A stretch of DNA of 64,000 nt, taken from assembly GCA_052384575.1 (NCBI GenBank), contig JBQSUQ010000011.1; one strand, given 5' to 3'. The DNA comes from JBQSUQ01 sp052384575 (GTDB lineage Bacteria; Pseudomonadota; Gammaproteobacteria; Enterobacterales; Pasteurellaceae). Each line of letters opens with the position of its first letter. The first letter of the stretch is position 1. The notes beneath the pieces were generated by a model. The model did no database searches and was not told the DNA's origin. It saw only the letters and a program-made list of their open reading frames with translations. This document shows positions 52,110-60,280 of the stretch, one piece after another. The position numbers and the translations under genes were made by a program.

Positions 52110-52137
52110 ACCGCACTTTTATTAGTGCGGTTTTTTT
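52110..52137. terminator. USS-dyad terminator between PGdx and recQ
   Basis: ACCGCACT (52110-52117) and AGTGCGGT (52124-52131) pair, followed by six T on the plus strand; recQ converges from the other side. Confidence 0.85.
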
Positions 52138-54019
52138 ATTCACTCAGTTGTAATAGGTTGTTGGAAGCATTCAGATTGGCTTTATGCTGTTGAATAATTG
52201 CCATAAAGGGCTGGGCGAAACGTTCCCATTTAATATGACCAACACCATTAATTTGCAACATTTCAATTTTGCTCGTAGGCAAGTATCGAGCCATTTCTTG
52301 TAGAGTCGCGTCGCTAAATACAATATAAGGTGGGATATTTTCTTTATCCGCAATTTGTTTACGCAAAAAGCGTAAGCGAGCAAAGAGATCCTTGTCGTAA
52401 TTGGTTACTGCGGCTTTTTGTGGTACGGCAATTGTCGTCATCGCTGAAAGGCGTGGTGTAGCAAGTTGTAATGTTTGTTGTCCAAGTAAAATAGCCCTTG
52501 CACTTTCAGTTAATTGAAGCTGAACGCCTACTTCATTCATGATTTGTTGGATAAAACCTAAATGAATTAATTGGCGAATGACGGATTGCCAATATTCTTT
52601 GGTTTTGTCTTTACCAACACCATAAACGCTCAGTTGATCGTGTTGATGTTCGCGAATTTTTTGATTATTCATGCCACGCATGACGGCAATAACATATTGC
52701 ACGCCAAAACGTTGACCAGTTCGGTATATGGTCGACAGAATTTTTTGTGCATCAATAAGTGCATCGTATTTTTTCGGTGGATCGAGACAAATATCGCAGT
52801 TATTACAAGGTGTTTGCCGATTTTCGCCGAAGTAATTGAGTAATACCAAACGGCGACAAGTTTGGCTTTCAGCAAATTCGCCAATGGCTTCTAATTTATG
52901 TCGTTTAATATCACGTTGATTACTTTCAGGCTCTTCCATTAGCATTTTATAAAGCCAAGCGTAATCAGAAGGCTCATAAAAAAGAACTGCTTCCGCGGGC
53001 AAGTCATCACGCCCTGCGCGTCCTGTTTCTTGATAATAGGCTTCAATGCTACGAGAAAGATCAAAATGTGCCACAAATCGCACATTGGATTTATTAATAC
53101 CCATACCAAAAGCAATAGTTGCCACAACAACTTGGATGTTATCGCGCTGGAAATCACTTTGTACACGTTCACGTTGTGCAATATCCATGCCAGCGTGGTA
53201 GAAATCGGCAGCAATACCACGTTTTTTCAATGCTTCTGTGATTTTTTCCGATTTATTACGACTGTTGCAATAGACGATGCCACTTTTTCCTTTTTGTGCC
53301 GCCACAAAATGACATAATTGCTCAATTGGTTTGAATTTTTCCACTAAGGTATAGCGAATATTGGCACGATCAAAGCTACCCACATATAAGTGCGGTTGAT
53401 TTAAGTGCAGATTTTGCAGGATATCTTGTCGAGTTGTGCGATCTGCCGTTGCGGTCAATGCCATAATCGGCGCATTAGGAAAAGTTTTTTTGAGGTTACC
53501 TAACTGAATATATTCAGGACGAAAATCATGCCCCCATTGCGAAATACAATGGGCTTCATCAATCGCAATAAAACTTACATGACAATGGGAAATGAAACTG
53601 AAAAAACTGTTTGTCATGATTTTTTCAGGTGAAAGATAAAGCAATTTAAGTTGTCCTGAAATCGCTTTATTTTGCACCTGTTGTTGCTGTTCATAACTTT
53701 GTGTTGAATTGAGGTAATCTGCGGCAATGCCATTGGCAAGTAGTTGATCAACTTGATCTTTCATTAAAGAAATTAAGGGCGAAATAACGAGGGTCAAACC
53801 GCTGAAGCAAAGTGCAGGAATTTGATAGCACAGAGATTTCCCATTACCCGTTGCCATGACGATTAGACTGTCTTGTCCTTGTAATGCAGCATGAATGGCT
53901 TCTTCCTGCCCTTTGCGGAAGGATTGATAACCAAAAACCTGTTGTAGAACCTGCTGTGCTTGAGAAAGTGCGGTGAAATTTTGAGGATTTTTAACCGCAC
54001 TTTCAGAGGAAAGGGACAT
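52136..54019 (-). CDS. recQ: ATP-dependent DNA helicase RecQ
   Basis: This 627-residue helicase has motif I MATGNGKSLCYQIPA near residue 55, the DEAH box with FIAIDEAHCISQWGHDFRPEY near 142, the zinc-binding CRRLVLLNYFGE...CNNCDIC near 380, a winged-helix RQC domain, and a C-terminal HRDC domain. The ATG at 54019 overlaps the cyaY stop by one base (TAATG). An open extension of 12 codons lies within cyaY. Confidence 0.95.
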   Translation of the reverse strand: MSLSSESAVKNPQNFTALSQAQQVLQQVFGYQSFRKGQEEAIHAALQGQDSLIVMATGNGKSLCYQIPALCFSGLTLVISPLISLMKDQVDQLLANGIAADYLNSTQSYEQQQQVQNKAISGQLKLLYLSPEKIMTNSFFSFISHCHVSFIAIDEAHCISQWGHDFRPEYIQLGNLKKTFPNAPIMALTATADRTTRQDILQNLHLNQPHLYVGSFDRANIRYTLVEKFKPIEQLCHFVAAQKGKSGIVYCNSRNKSEKITEALKKRGIAADFYHAGMDIAQRERVQSDFQRDNIQVVVATIAFGMGINKSNVRFVAHFDLSRSIEAYYQETGRAGRDDLPAEAVLFYEPSDYAWLYKMLMEEPESNQRDIKRHKLEAIGEFAESQTCRRLVLLNYFGENRQTPCNNCDICLDPPKKYDALIDAQKILSTIYRTGQRFGVQYVIAVMRGMNNQKIREHQHDQLSVYGVGKDKTKEYWQSVIRQLIHLGFIQQIMNEVGVQLQLTESARAILLGQQTLQLATPRLSAMTTIAVPQKAAVTNYDKDLFARLRFLRKQIADKENIPPYIVFSDATLQEMARYLPTSKIEMLQINGVGHIKWERFAQPFMAIIQQHKANLNASNNLLQLSE

Positions 54020-54327
54020 TAAGAAAAGCTCACTTCTTCGCCATGTGCGGCGCAAGCTTCAGATAAGCAATCATAAAAGCGTTTGCCTTCAGCGTTGATC
54101 CAATCTTCATTTTGCCAAGCAAAGTGTAATCCGCCCAAACGACTTGCCAACCAGAGTTCTAACATAGCTTCTTGTTTGTTGATCACAATTTGTGAACGAT
54201 TGCCGAAGGTCATGGTAAAAACAGAACCTTGACGCTCAAAATCGACATCGGCATCTTGTTCGTCGCATTGTTCTTCGATGTGATCCCAAACTTGTTCAAT
54301 ATTTTGGTGGAATTCAGCTAAGTTCAT
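54019..54327 (-). CDS. cyaY: Iron-sulphur assembly protein CyaY (frataxin)
   Basis: This 102-residue bacterial frataxin begins MNLAEFHQNIEQVWDHIEEQ with the acidic iron-binding first helix (EEQCDEQDADVDFE) and has WLASRLGGLHFAW near residue 60. It regulates the Isc Fe-S assembly machinery. It is coupled to recQ and divergent from lptM. The ATG at 54327 has AAGGAT upstream. Confidence 0.94.
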   Translation of the reverse strand: MNLAEFHQNIEQVWDHIEEQCDEQDADVDFERQGSVFTMTFGNRSQIVINKQEAMLELWLASRLGGLHFAWQNEDWINAEGKRFYDCLSEACAAHGEEVSFS

Positions 54328-54458
54328 TTTGTATCCTTTTTTCTGCATTTTGAGCCTGAATTATAGAGATTTTTTGCGGTTAAGGGTAGCGATAAAATGA
54401 AACATTGCCTATAAAATAGTGTAGAATGCAAGAAAAGGTTTTTATACAGGACAGAATG

Positions 54459-54584
54459 ATGAAAAAATTAATTTCTTTCGCAATTTTAACCGCACTTTGT
54501 GGCATGGTAGCAGCTTGTGGCGTGAAAGGACCTTTATATTTCCCACAAGAAAACAATCAAACGGAACAAACGCAGCAAAAATAG
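54459..54584 (+). CDS. lptM: LPS-assembly lipoprotein LptM (YifL), small
   Basis: This 41-residue protein starts MKKLISFAILTAL with a lipobox region VAACG near residue 20, then GVKGPLYFP, the diagnostic motif of LptM/YifL. LptM in E. coli stabilises the LptD/E translocon. The chosen ATG is the second of two adjacent ones; AGGA lies 7 nt before it. A USS core lies inside the signal peptide (ACCGCACTT). The stop lies 9 bp before lysA, so the two genes are cotranscribed. Confidence 0.9.
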   Translation: MKKLISFAILTALCGMVAACGVKGPLYFPQENNQTEQTQQK

Positions 54585-54593
54585 GGTTGATAA

Positions 54594-55841
54594 ATGGATT
54601 TTTTTCAGTATCAAGGAAATCAGCTTTTTGCTGAAGCATTGCCTGTTAAGCAATTAGCGCAACAATTTGGCACACCGCTTTATATTTATTCAAAAGCCAC
54701 ATTGGAACGTCATTGGCACGCTTTTGATAAAGCGTTTGGCGATTATCCTCATTTGATTTGTTTTGCAGTGAAATCTAATTCAAATATTGCTGTATTACAA
54801 ACCATGGCGAGATTGGGATCGGGATTTGATATTGTTTCCCAAGGCGAATTAGAACGCGTGTTAAAAGCGGGTGGCGAACCTCATAAAATTGTTTTTTCAG
54901 GTGTGGCAAAAACAGAAGCCGAAATTGAGCGAGCATTGCAAGTGGGTATTCGTTGCTTTAACGTCGAAAGTTTGCCTGAACTCTATCGTATTAATGATGT
55001 GGCGGGGGGATTAGGAAAAGTGGCGCCTATTTCCTTACGCGTGAATCCAGATGTGGATGCTCATACGCATCCTTATATTTCAACGGGTTTGAAAGAAAAC
55101 AAATTTGGTGTGAGTGTTGAATTGGCATTGGATGTTTATCGCCAAGCAGCAAAATTACCACATATTAAAATAACGGGTATGGATTGCCATATTGGTTCAC
55201 AACTCACTGAGTTACAACCTTTCTTAGATGCTACTGATCGTTTAATTGTGCTGATGGAACAGTTAAAACAAGAATGTATTGTATTGCAACATTTGGATCT
55301 CGGTGGTGGCTTAGGTGTGACCTATACTGATGAAACCCCACCTCATCCGACAGAATATGCCAAAGCATTATTAGAGAAACTAAAGGATTATCAACTTGAG
55401 ATTATTCTGGAGCCAGGGCGTGCAATCACTGCTAATGCGGGTATTTTGGTGACAAAAGTGGAATACATTAAACGTAATGAAGATCGCCATTTTGCCATTG
55501 TTGATGCGGGTATGAATGATATGATTCGCCCTGCCTTATATAGTGCTTATATGAATATCGTTGAAATTGACCGCACTTTAGCGCGTTCAGCAGATACTTA
55601 TGATGTTGTGGGACCGATTTGTGAAACCGCTGATTTCTTAGGTAAACAGCGAACTTTAGCCATTGAAGAAGGGGATTATCTTGCGCAACGTTCTGCGGGA
55701 GCTTATGGTGCAACCATGAGTTCAAACTATAATTCTCGTCCGCGCACCGCAGAAATTATGGTTGATGGCGATCAAGCTTTTGTTATTCGTCATCGTGAAA
55801 GCTATGAAAATTTATGGCAACTTGAACAATTATTGCCTTAA
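54594..55841 (+). CDS. lysA: Diaminopimelate decarboxylase LysA
   Basis: This 415-residue PLP enzyme performs the last step of lysine synthesis. Seen are the PLP-lysine in ICFAVKSNSNIAVL near residue 60, the phosphate-binding HLDLGGGLGV near 238, EPGRAITANAG near 276 and the catalytic-Cys region VGPICETADFL near 338. It follows lptM closely and precedes murB by 8 bp. Confidence 0.96.
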   Translation: MDFFQYQGNQLFAEALPVKQLAQQFGTPLYIYSKATLERHWHAFDKAFGDYPHLICFAVKSNSNIAVLQTMARLGSGFDIVSQGELERVLKAGGEPHKIVFSGVAKTEAEIERALQVGIRCFNVESLPELYRINDVAGGLGKVAPISLRVNPDVDAHTHPYISTGLKENKFGVSVELALDVYRQAAKLPHIKITGMDCHIGSQLTELQPFLDATDRLIVLMEQLKQECIVLQHLDLGGGLGVTYTDETPPHPTEYAKALLEKLKDYQLEIILEPGRAITANAGILVTKVEYIKRNEDRHFAIVDAGMNDMIRPALYSAYMNIVEIDRTLARSADTYDVVGPICETADFLGKQRTLAIEEGDYLAQRSAGAYGATMSSNYNSRPRTAEIMVDGDQAFVIRHRESYENLWQLEQLLP

Positions 55842-55849
55842 GGAGTCGT

Positions 55850-56875
55850 ATGTTCAGTTTAAAAAAATACCATACCTTTGCTATTGATGCACAAGCAAAA
55901 AATATCGTGGAAATCACCGCACTTGAGCAAATTAAACAAGCTTGGGATGAAGCAAAAGCAAATAATCAACCTTTTCTATTTTTAGGTGAAGGCAGTAATG
56001 TCCTCTTTTTGCGTGATTTTGCTGGTACAGTTTGTGTCAATAAAATGAAAGGGATTATTCATGCACAAGATGAAGACTTCCATTATTTAGATGTTGCAGG
56101 TGGCGAGAATTGGCATAATTTAGTGCAATGGTCGTTACAGCAAGGCATAAAAGGGTTAGAAAATTTGGCTTTAATCCCTGGTTGTGCAGGCACCGCACCA
56201 ATTCAAAATATTGGTGCTTATGGTGTCGAATTTAAAGATGTATGCGATTACGTTGACGTGCTGGATTTGGAAAAAAACGCGGTTTTTCGTTTAACGCGTG
56301 ATGAATGTCAATTTGGCTATCGCGATAGTATTTTCAAACACCAATATGCTCATGGTTTTGTGGTGACAGCTGTTGGATTGAAATTAGCTAAACAGTGGAA
56401 ACCTGTGCTTAAGTATGGCAGCCTTGCTAATCTTGATGAAAATACAGTTACTGCACAACAGATTTTTGATGAAGTTTGTGCGATGCGTCAAAGTAAATTA
56501 CCTAATCCAAAAGAGTGGGGAAATGCTGGCAGTTTCTTTAAAAATCCTGTGGTGACACAACGTCAATTTAGCGATTTACAAGCCGAATATCCAAGCATAC
56601 CGAACTATCCTCAAGCGGATGGCTTTGTAAAATTGGCTGCCGGTTGGTTGATTGATCAATGTAACTTAAAAGGTTACAGCGTTGGTGGTGCTGCAGTTCA
56701 TCAAAATCAAGCGTTAGTCATTATTAACAAAGGAAATGCCACTGCGTTAGATGTGTTAGAATTAGCACATCATATTCGTCAAGCTGTCGCTGCTAAATTT
56801 GATGTGTATTTAGCACCAGAAGTGCGTTTCATTGGTGAAATGGGCGAAGTCAATGCGGAAAACGCTATTGTCTAA
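55850..56875 (+). CDS. murB: UDP-N-acetylenolpyruvoylglucosamine reductase MurB
   Basis: This 341-residue flavoprotein has the FAD-binding LGEGSNVLFLRDF near residue 45 and IPGCAGTAPIQNIGAYGVE near 109, and the type I MurB signature GNAGSFFKNP near 223 carrying the catalytic Ser. It makes UDP-MurNAc in peptidoglycan synthesis. AAGGAG precedes the ATG. A USS-dyad terminator follows. Confidence 0.96.
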   Translation: MFSLKKYHTFAIDAQAKNIVEITALEQIKQAWDEAKANNQPFLFLGEGSNVLFLRDFAGTVCVNKMKGIIHAQDEDFHYLDVAGGENWHNLVQWSLQQGIKGLENLALIPGCAGTAPIQNIGAYGVEFKDVCDYVDVLDLEKNAVFRLTRDECQFGYRDSIFKHQYAHGFVVTAVGLKLAKQWKPVLKYGSLANLDENTVTAQQIFDEVCAMRQSKLPNPKEWGNAGSFFKNPVVTQRQFSDLQAEYPSIPNYPQADGFVKLAAGWLIDQCNLKGYSVGGAAVHQNQALVIINKGNATALDVLELAHHIRQAVAAKFDVYLAPEVRFIGEMGEVNAENAIV

Positions 56876-56893
56876 TTGCTTTGAGTTGAAGAT

Positions 56894-56926
56894 AAAAAGT
56901 GCGGTGAAATACACCGCACTTTTTTA
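56894..56926 (+). terminator. USS-dyad terminator after murB
   Basis: AAAAAGTGCGGTG (56894-56906) and CACCGCACTTTTT (56912-56924) form a 13-bp hairpin followed by TT. It isolates the tna operon from murB. Confidence 0.9.
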
Positions 56927-56947
56927 TTGTTATATATTCTACATTTA

Positions 56948-56969
56948 GTTTGTGAAGTGGCTCACAATT
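56948..56969. promoter_or_regulatory. CRP-binding site of the tna operon
   Basis: TGTGA (56951-56955) and TCACA (56962-56966) with a 6-base spacer form a perfect CRP palindrome core. It lies about 140 bp upstream of the TnaC start, as expected for catabolite control of tryptophanase in enterics. Confidence 0.85.
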
Positions 56970-57092
56970 ATGAATTAATCTCAGTGACAAAGTAAACGAA
57001 TTCGATTATGTTTGTGGTGGCATTGTTAAGTGCAGTTGAGAAACAATGTGGAAATCATAAATTATGTCACCTCTTACTTAAAGGATAAGTTT

Positions 57093-57173
57093 ATGTTGCC
57101 AATTTTGTCACCTAATCAAGTTTGGGTGCTAGTTGACCCAAAACTCTCGTTGTATTTTCCCATAATTGCCTAA
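57093..57173 (+). CDS. tnaC: TnaC leader peptide of the tryptophanase operon
   Basis: This 26-residue peptide begins MLPILSPN and has Trp11, Asp15 and Pro23. The W-x3-D-x7-P spacing is the same as in E. coli TnaC (Trp12, Asp16, Pro24), the residues known to arrest the ribosome when tryptophan is bound. Unlike E. coli, three residues (IIA) follow the proline before the stop, as some other species also have residues after proline. AAGGA lies 7 nt before the ATG. A short GC hairpin follows the stop. Stalling would block Rho access and allow tnaA expression. Confidence 0.88.
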   Translation: MLPILSPNQVWVLVDPKLSLYFPIIA

Positions 57174-57275
57174 TCTTGTGCGAGTTACCGCTCGCGTTCT
57201 AAATATTTAATTTATAGTTATTTCAACAATATATAATTGTTGTGTCTTTTTATACCTATTTTAGAGGATTTAATT
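57174..57275 (+). promoter_or_regulatory. tnaC-tnaA spacer with hairpin
   Basis: Just after the tnaC stop, GCGAG (57180-57184) and CTCGC (57191-57195) can pair around TTACCG. In E. coli this region holds boxA and a rut site for Rho-dependent termination. The remaining spacer is AT-rich with no intrinsic terminator, consistent with a Rho-dependent mechanism, but a rut site cannot be proven by eye. Confidence 0.5.
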
Positions 57276-58691
57276 ATGGAAAACTTTAAACATTTACCAG
57301 AACCATTCCGTATTCGTGTTATTGAACCTGTAAAACGCACAACGCGTGAATATCGTGAAGAAGCGATTTTGAGAGCAGGGATGAACCCGTTTTTATTAGA
57401 TAGTGAAGACATTTTTATTGATTTACTCACCGATAGTGGTACAGGTGCAGTTACGCAAGATATGCAAGCTGCAATGTTGCGTGGCGATGAAGCCTATAGT
57501 GGTAGCCGTAGCTACTATGCCTTAGCAAATGCGGTAAAAGAAATTTTTGGTTATGAATATACGATTCCAACTCACCAAGGTCGTGGTGCTGAGCAAATCT
57601 ATATTCCTGTTTTAATTAAAAAACGTGAGCAAGAAAAAGGCTTAGATCGTAGCAAAATGGTAGTATTCTCTAACTATTTCTTTGATACGACTCAAGGTCA
57701 TAGCCAATTAAATGGCGCAACAGTTCGTAATGTCTATATTAAAGAAGCTTTTGATACCGGCGTTGAGCATGATTTTAAAGGTAACTTTGATTTAGAAAAA
57801 TTAGAACAAGGTATCCAAGAAGTCGGCGCTAATAATATCCCTTATATTGTATGTACTATTACTTGTAACTCAGCAGGTGGTCAGCCAGTTTCTCTCGCAA
57901 ATATGAAAGCCATGTATGAAATTGCGCGTAAATACGATATTCCTGTTGTGATGGATTCTGCACGTTTCGCTGAAAATGCTTATTTTATCCAACAACGTGA
58001 ACCAGAATATAAAGACTGGACCATTGAACAAATTACCTATGAAAGCTACAAATATGCAGATGCCTTAGCGATGTCTGCGAAGAAAGATGCCATGGTGCCA
58101 ATGGGTGGTTTACTCTGTTTCAAAGATAAATCAATGGAAGATGTGTACAATGAATGCCGCACCCTTTGCGTAGTACAAGAAGGTTTCCCAACTTATGGTG
58201 GTTTGGAAGGTGGCGCAATGGAGCGTTTGGCAGTTGGTTTACGCGATGGTATGCGTCAAGATTGGTTAGCTTACCGCATCAATCAAATTGAATATTTGGT
58301 TAATGGATTAGAAAAAATTGGTGTGGTTTGTCAGCAACCAGGTGGCCATGCTGCGTTTGTTGACGCAGGTAAATTATTACCACATATCCCAGCGGATCAA
58401 TTCCCAGCTCAAGCATTAGCTTGTGAACTTTATAAAGTAGCGGGTATTCGTGCGGTGGAAATTGGTTCATTCTTATTAGGACGTGATCCAAAAACAGGTA
58501 AACAATTACCTTGCCCAGCTGAATTACTGCGTTTAACTATTCCACGTGCAACTTATACACAAACGCACATGGACTTTATTATTGAAGCTTTCCAACATGT
58601 ACGTGATAATGCGAAAAATATCAAAGGCTTGACATTTACGTATGAGCCGAAAGTATTGCGCCATTTCACAGCACGCTTAACGGAAGTTTAA
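57276..58691 (+). CDS. tnaA: Tryptophanase
   Basis: This 471-residue PLP lyase, the same length as E. coli TnaA, degrades tryptophan to indole, pyruvate and ammonia. It begins MENFKHLPEPFRIRVIEPVK. Seen are GDEAYSGSRSYYAL near residue 70, the PLP-lysine motif ALAMSAKKDAMVPMGG near 264-279, and the C-terminal ETFYEPK-like segment. AGAGG lies 9 nt before the ATG at 57276. The leader peptide and CRP site upstream, and the permease downstream, form a classical tna operon. Confidence 0.97.
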   Translation: MENFKHLPEPFRIRVIEPVKRTTREYREEAILRAGMNPFLLDSEDIFIDLLTDSGTGAVTQDMQAAMLRGDEAYSGSRSYYALANAVKEIFGYEYTIPTHQGRGAEQIYIPVLIKKREQEKGLDRSKMVVFSNYFFDTTQGHSQLNGATVRNVYIKEAFDTGVEHDFKGNFDLEKLEQGIQEVGANNIPYIVCTITCNSAGGQPVSLANMKAMYEIARKYDIPVVMDSARFAENAYFIQQREPEYKDWTIEQITYESYKYADALAMSAKKDAMVPMGGLLCFKDKSMEDVYNECRTLCVVQEGFPTYGGLEGGAMERLAVGLRDGMRQDWLAYRINQIEYLVNGLEKIGVVCQQPGGHAAFVDAGKLLPHIPADQFPAQALACELYKVAGIRAVEIGSFLLGRDPKTGKQLPCPAELLRLTIPRATYTQTHMDFIIEAFQHVRDNAKNIKGLTFTYEPKVLRHFTARLTEV

Positions 58692-58700
58692 TTAATTTAC

Positions 58701-58735
58701 ACCGCACTTTTTAATTAAAGTGCGGTCTTTTTTTA
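58701..58735 (+). terminator. USS-dyad hairpin between tnaA and tnaB
   Basis: ACCGCACTTT (58701-58710) and AAAGTGCGGT (58717-58726) form a hairpin followed by CTTTTTTTAT, an intrinsic terminator. It would reduce tnaB transcription relative to tnaA. Confidence 0.85.
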
Positions 58736-58763
58736 TGGATTTTCTGAGATAAGGAAATAAATT

Positions 58764-59990
58764 ATGAAAAAAACACCTTCCATTTTTGGCGGCGCTTGTA
58801 TTATCGCCAGTGTTTGTGTTGGTGCTGGAATGTTAGGTTTACCTGCTTCTGGTGCTGGTGCATGGACAATTTGGTCAGTTCTAACTATTTGTTTAACGAT
58901 GTTTGTGATGACCTTATCTGGCGGTTTGTTATTGGAAGCTTATAAACACTATGATTTGCGTGCTTCTTTTAATACTGTTACTAAGGATATGCTAGGTAAT
59001 ACAGCTAATATTATCAATAATTTAGCGGTTTATTTCGTAGGTGGTATTTTGCTCTATGCTTACACTACGGCGTCTGGCGGTATTTTATCTGGGCTTGCGG
59101 GTTCTTTTATTGAATTAGACTCTCGAATTTGGTCGATTATTTTTGTTTTAGTGTTTTCCTTATTCGTATGGCATTCCACACGCATTGTTGACCGCGTTTC
59201 AGTGATTTTGATCTTATTCATGGCGCTCTCTTTTGTGTTCAGCGTATTTGGCTTAACAGCAAATATCGATCTTGCCATTTTATTTGATACCAAAGGGACT
59301 GATTCCAATTATGCTATGTATGCCATGGGGTTATTGCCTGTTGCTTTAACTTCTTTTGGCTATCATCATTCCGTTTCTACCATGCGTGCTTATTATGCGG
59401 ATGAACGAAAAGCAAAATTAGCTATTATGGGTGGTACAGGTATCGCATTGGCGTTATATTTGTTATGGGTGCTATCTATTTTTGGTAATTTATCTCGCGA
59501 TCAATTCGCCCCTGTATTAGCACAAGGCGGAAACCTTGATGCCTTATTAGCGGCATTAGGCAATGTGGTTGAATCAAGCTCAATTAAACAAGCGATTAAT
59601 GCGTTCTCCATTGCGGCGATTCTGTCTTCTTTTATTGGTGTGGGTTTAGGCGTGTTCGACTTCTTAGCGGATTTCTTTAAATTCGATAATACCAGAGTGG
59701 GTCGAACAAAATCTTGGGCAGTCACCTTCCTTCCTCCATTAATTTTATCTGTTGCCTTCCCATTAGGTTTCTTAAAAGCCATTGGTTATGCAGGTGCGGT
59801 AGCAACTATTTGGACCTGTATTATCCCAGCTTTATTAGCGAAGAAATCCCGCTCAATGCCAAATGGCGACAAAGGTTTTACCGTTTGTGGTGGTAATTTC
59901 ATTATTGTATTAAGTATTGTGTTTGGTATTGTTACCGCAGCATTCCACTTCCTTGCAATGTTCGATGTATTGCCAGTATTTAAAGGTTAA
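58764..59990 (+). CDS. tnaB: Tryptophan-specific permease TnaB (HAAAP family)
   Basis: This 408-residue permease of the aromatic amino acid/H+ symporter family has about eleven hydrophobic helices. It opens GGACIIASVCVGAGMLGLP, a family hallmark, and contains LLPVALTSFGYHHSVSTMR near residue 187. It lies 72 bp after tnaA, so tryptophan is the likely substrate, although Mtr or TyrP paralogues are similar in sequence. AAGG lies before the ATG. Confidence 0.9.
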   Translation: MKKTPSIFGGACIIASVCVGAGMLGLPASGAGAWTIWSVLTICLTMFVMTLSGGLLLEAYKHYDLRASFNTVTKDMLGNTANIINNLAVYFVGGILLYAYTTASGGILSGLAGSFIELDSRIWSIIFVLVFSLFVWHSTRIVDRVSVILILFMALSFVFSVFGLTANIDLAILFDTKGTDSNYAMYAMGLLPVALTSFGYHHSVSTMRAYYADERKAKLAIMGGTGIALALYLLWVLSIFGNLSRDQFAPVLAQGGNLDALLAALGNVVESSSIKQAINAFSIAAILSSFIGVGLGVFDFLADFFKFDNTRVGRTKSWAVTFLPPLILSVAFPLGFLKAIGYAGAVATIWTCIIPALLAKKSRSMPNGDKGFTVCGGNFIIVLSIVFGIVTAAFHFLAMFDVLPVFKG

Positions 59991-60004
59991 TCTCATCTAA
60001 ATAT

Positions 60005-60044
60005 GATCCTCGTAATCGCTTCTGGTGGTTACGAGGATTTTTCT
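60005..60044 (+). terminator. Terminator after tnaB
   Basis: ATCCTCGTAA (60005-60014) and TTACGAGGAT (60029-60038) form a perfect 10-bp hairpin with a 14-base loop, followed by TTTTCTT. Confidence 0.88.
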
Positions 60045-60222
60045 TAAAATTAATCACTAAAGAGAGTAAAAGTATTCGAATTTTAACCGCGCTTTTTTGC
60101 GTTTTACGAAGAAAATAAACCATTAACTTGAAAGAAATTTAATCTTTTTGATAATAATTAATTTTAGTTTAATGTGAAAAATGTGTTGCAAGTTAATAAA
60201 AAGTTTAGTATATCTTGATATG

Positions 60223-60239
60223 TCTATCGAATTGATAGA
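60223..60239. promoter_or_regulatory. Palindrome upstream of the TAXI-TRAP operon
   Basis: TCTATC-GAATT-GATAGA is a perfect 6-bp-arm dyad about 42 bp before the TAXI protein start, overlapping the likely promoter region. It is a candidate operator for an unknown regulator. Confidence 0.4.
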
Positions 60240-60280
60240 ATTGAACACAACAACTTATATCCTTTGGGGAGAATTATAAT

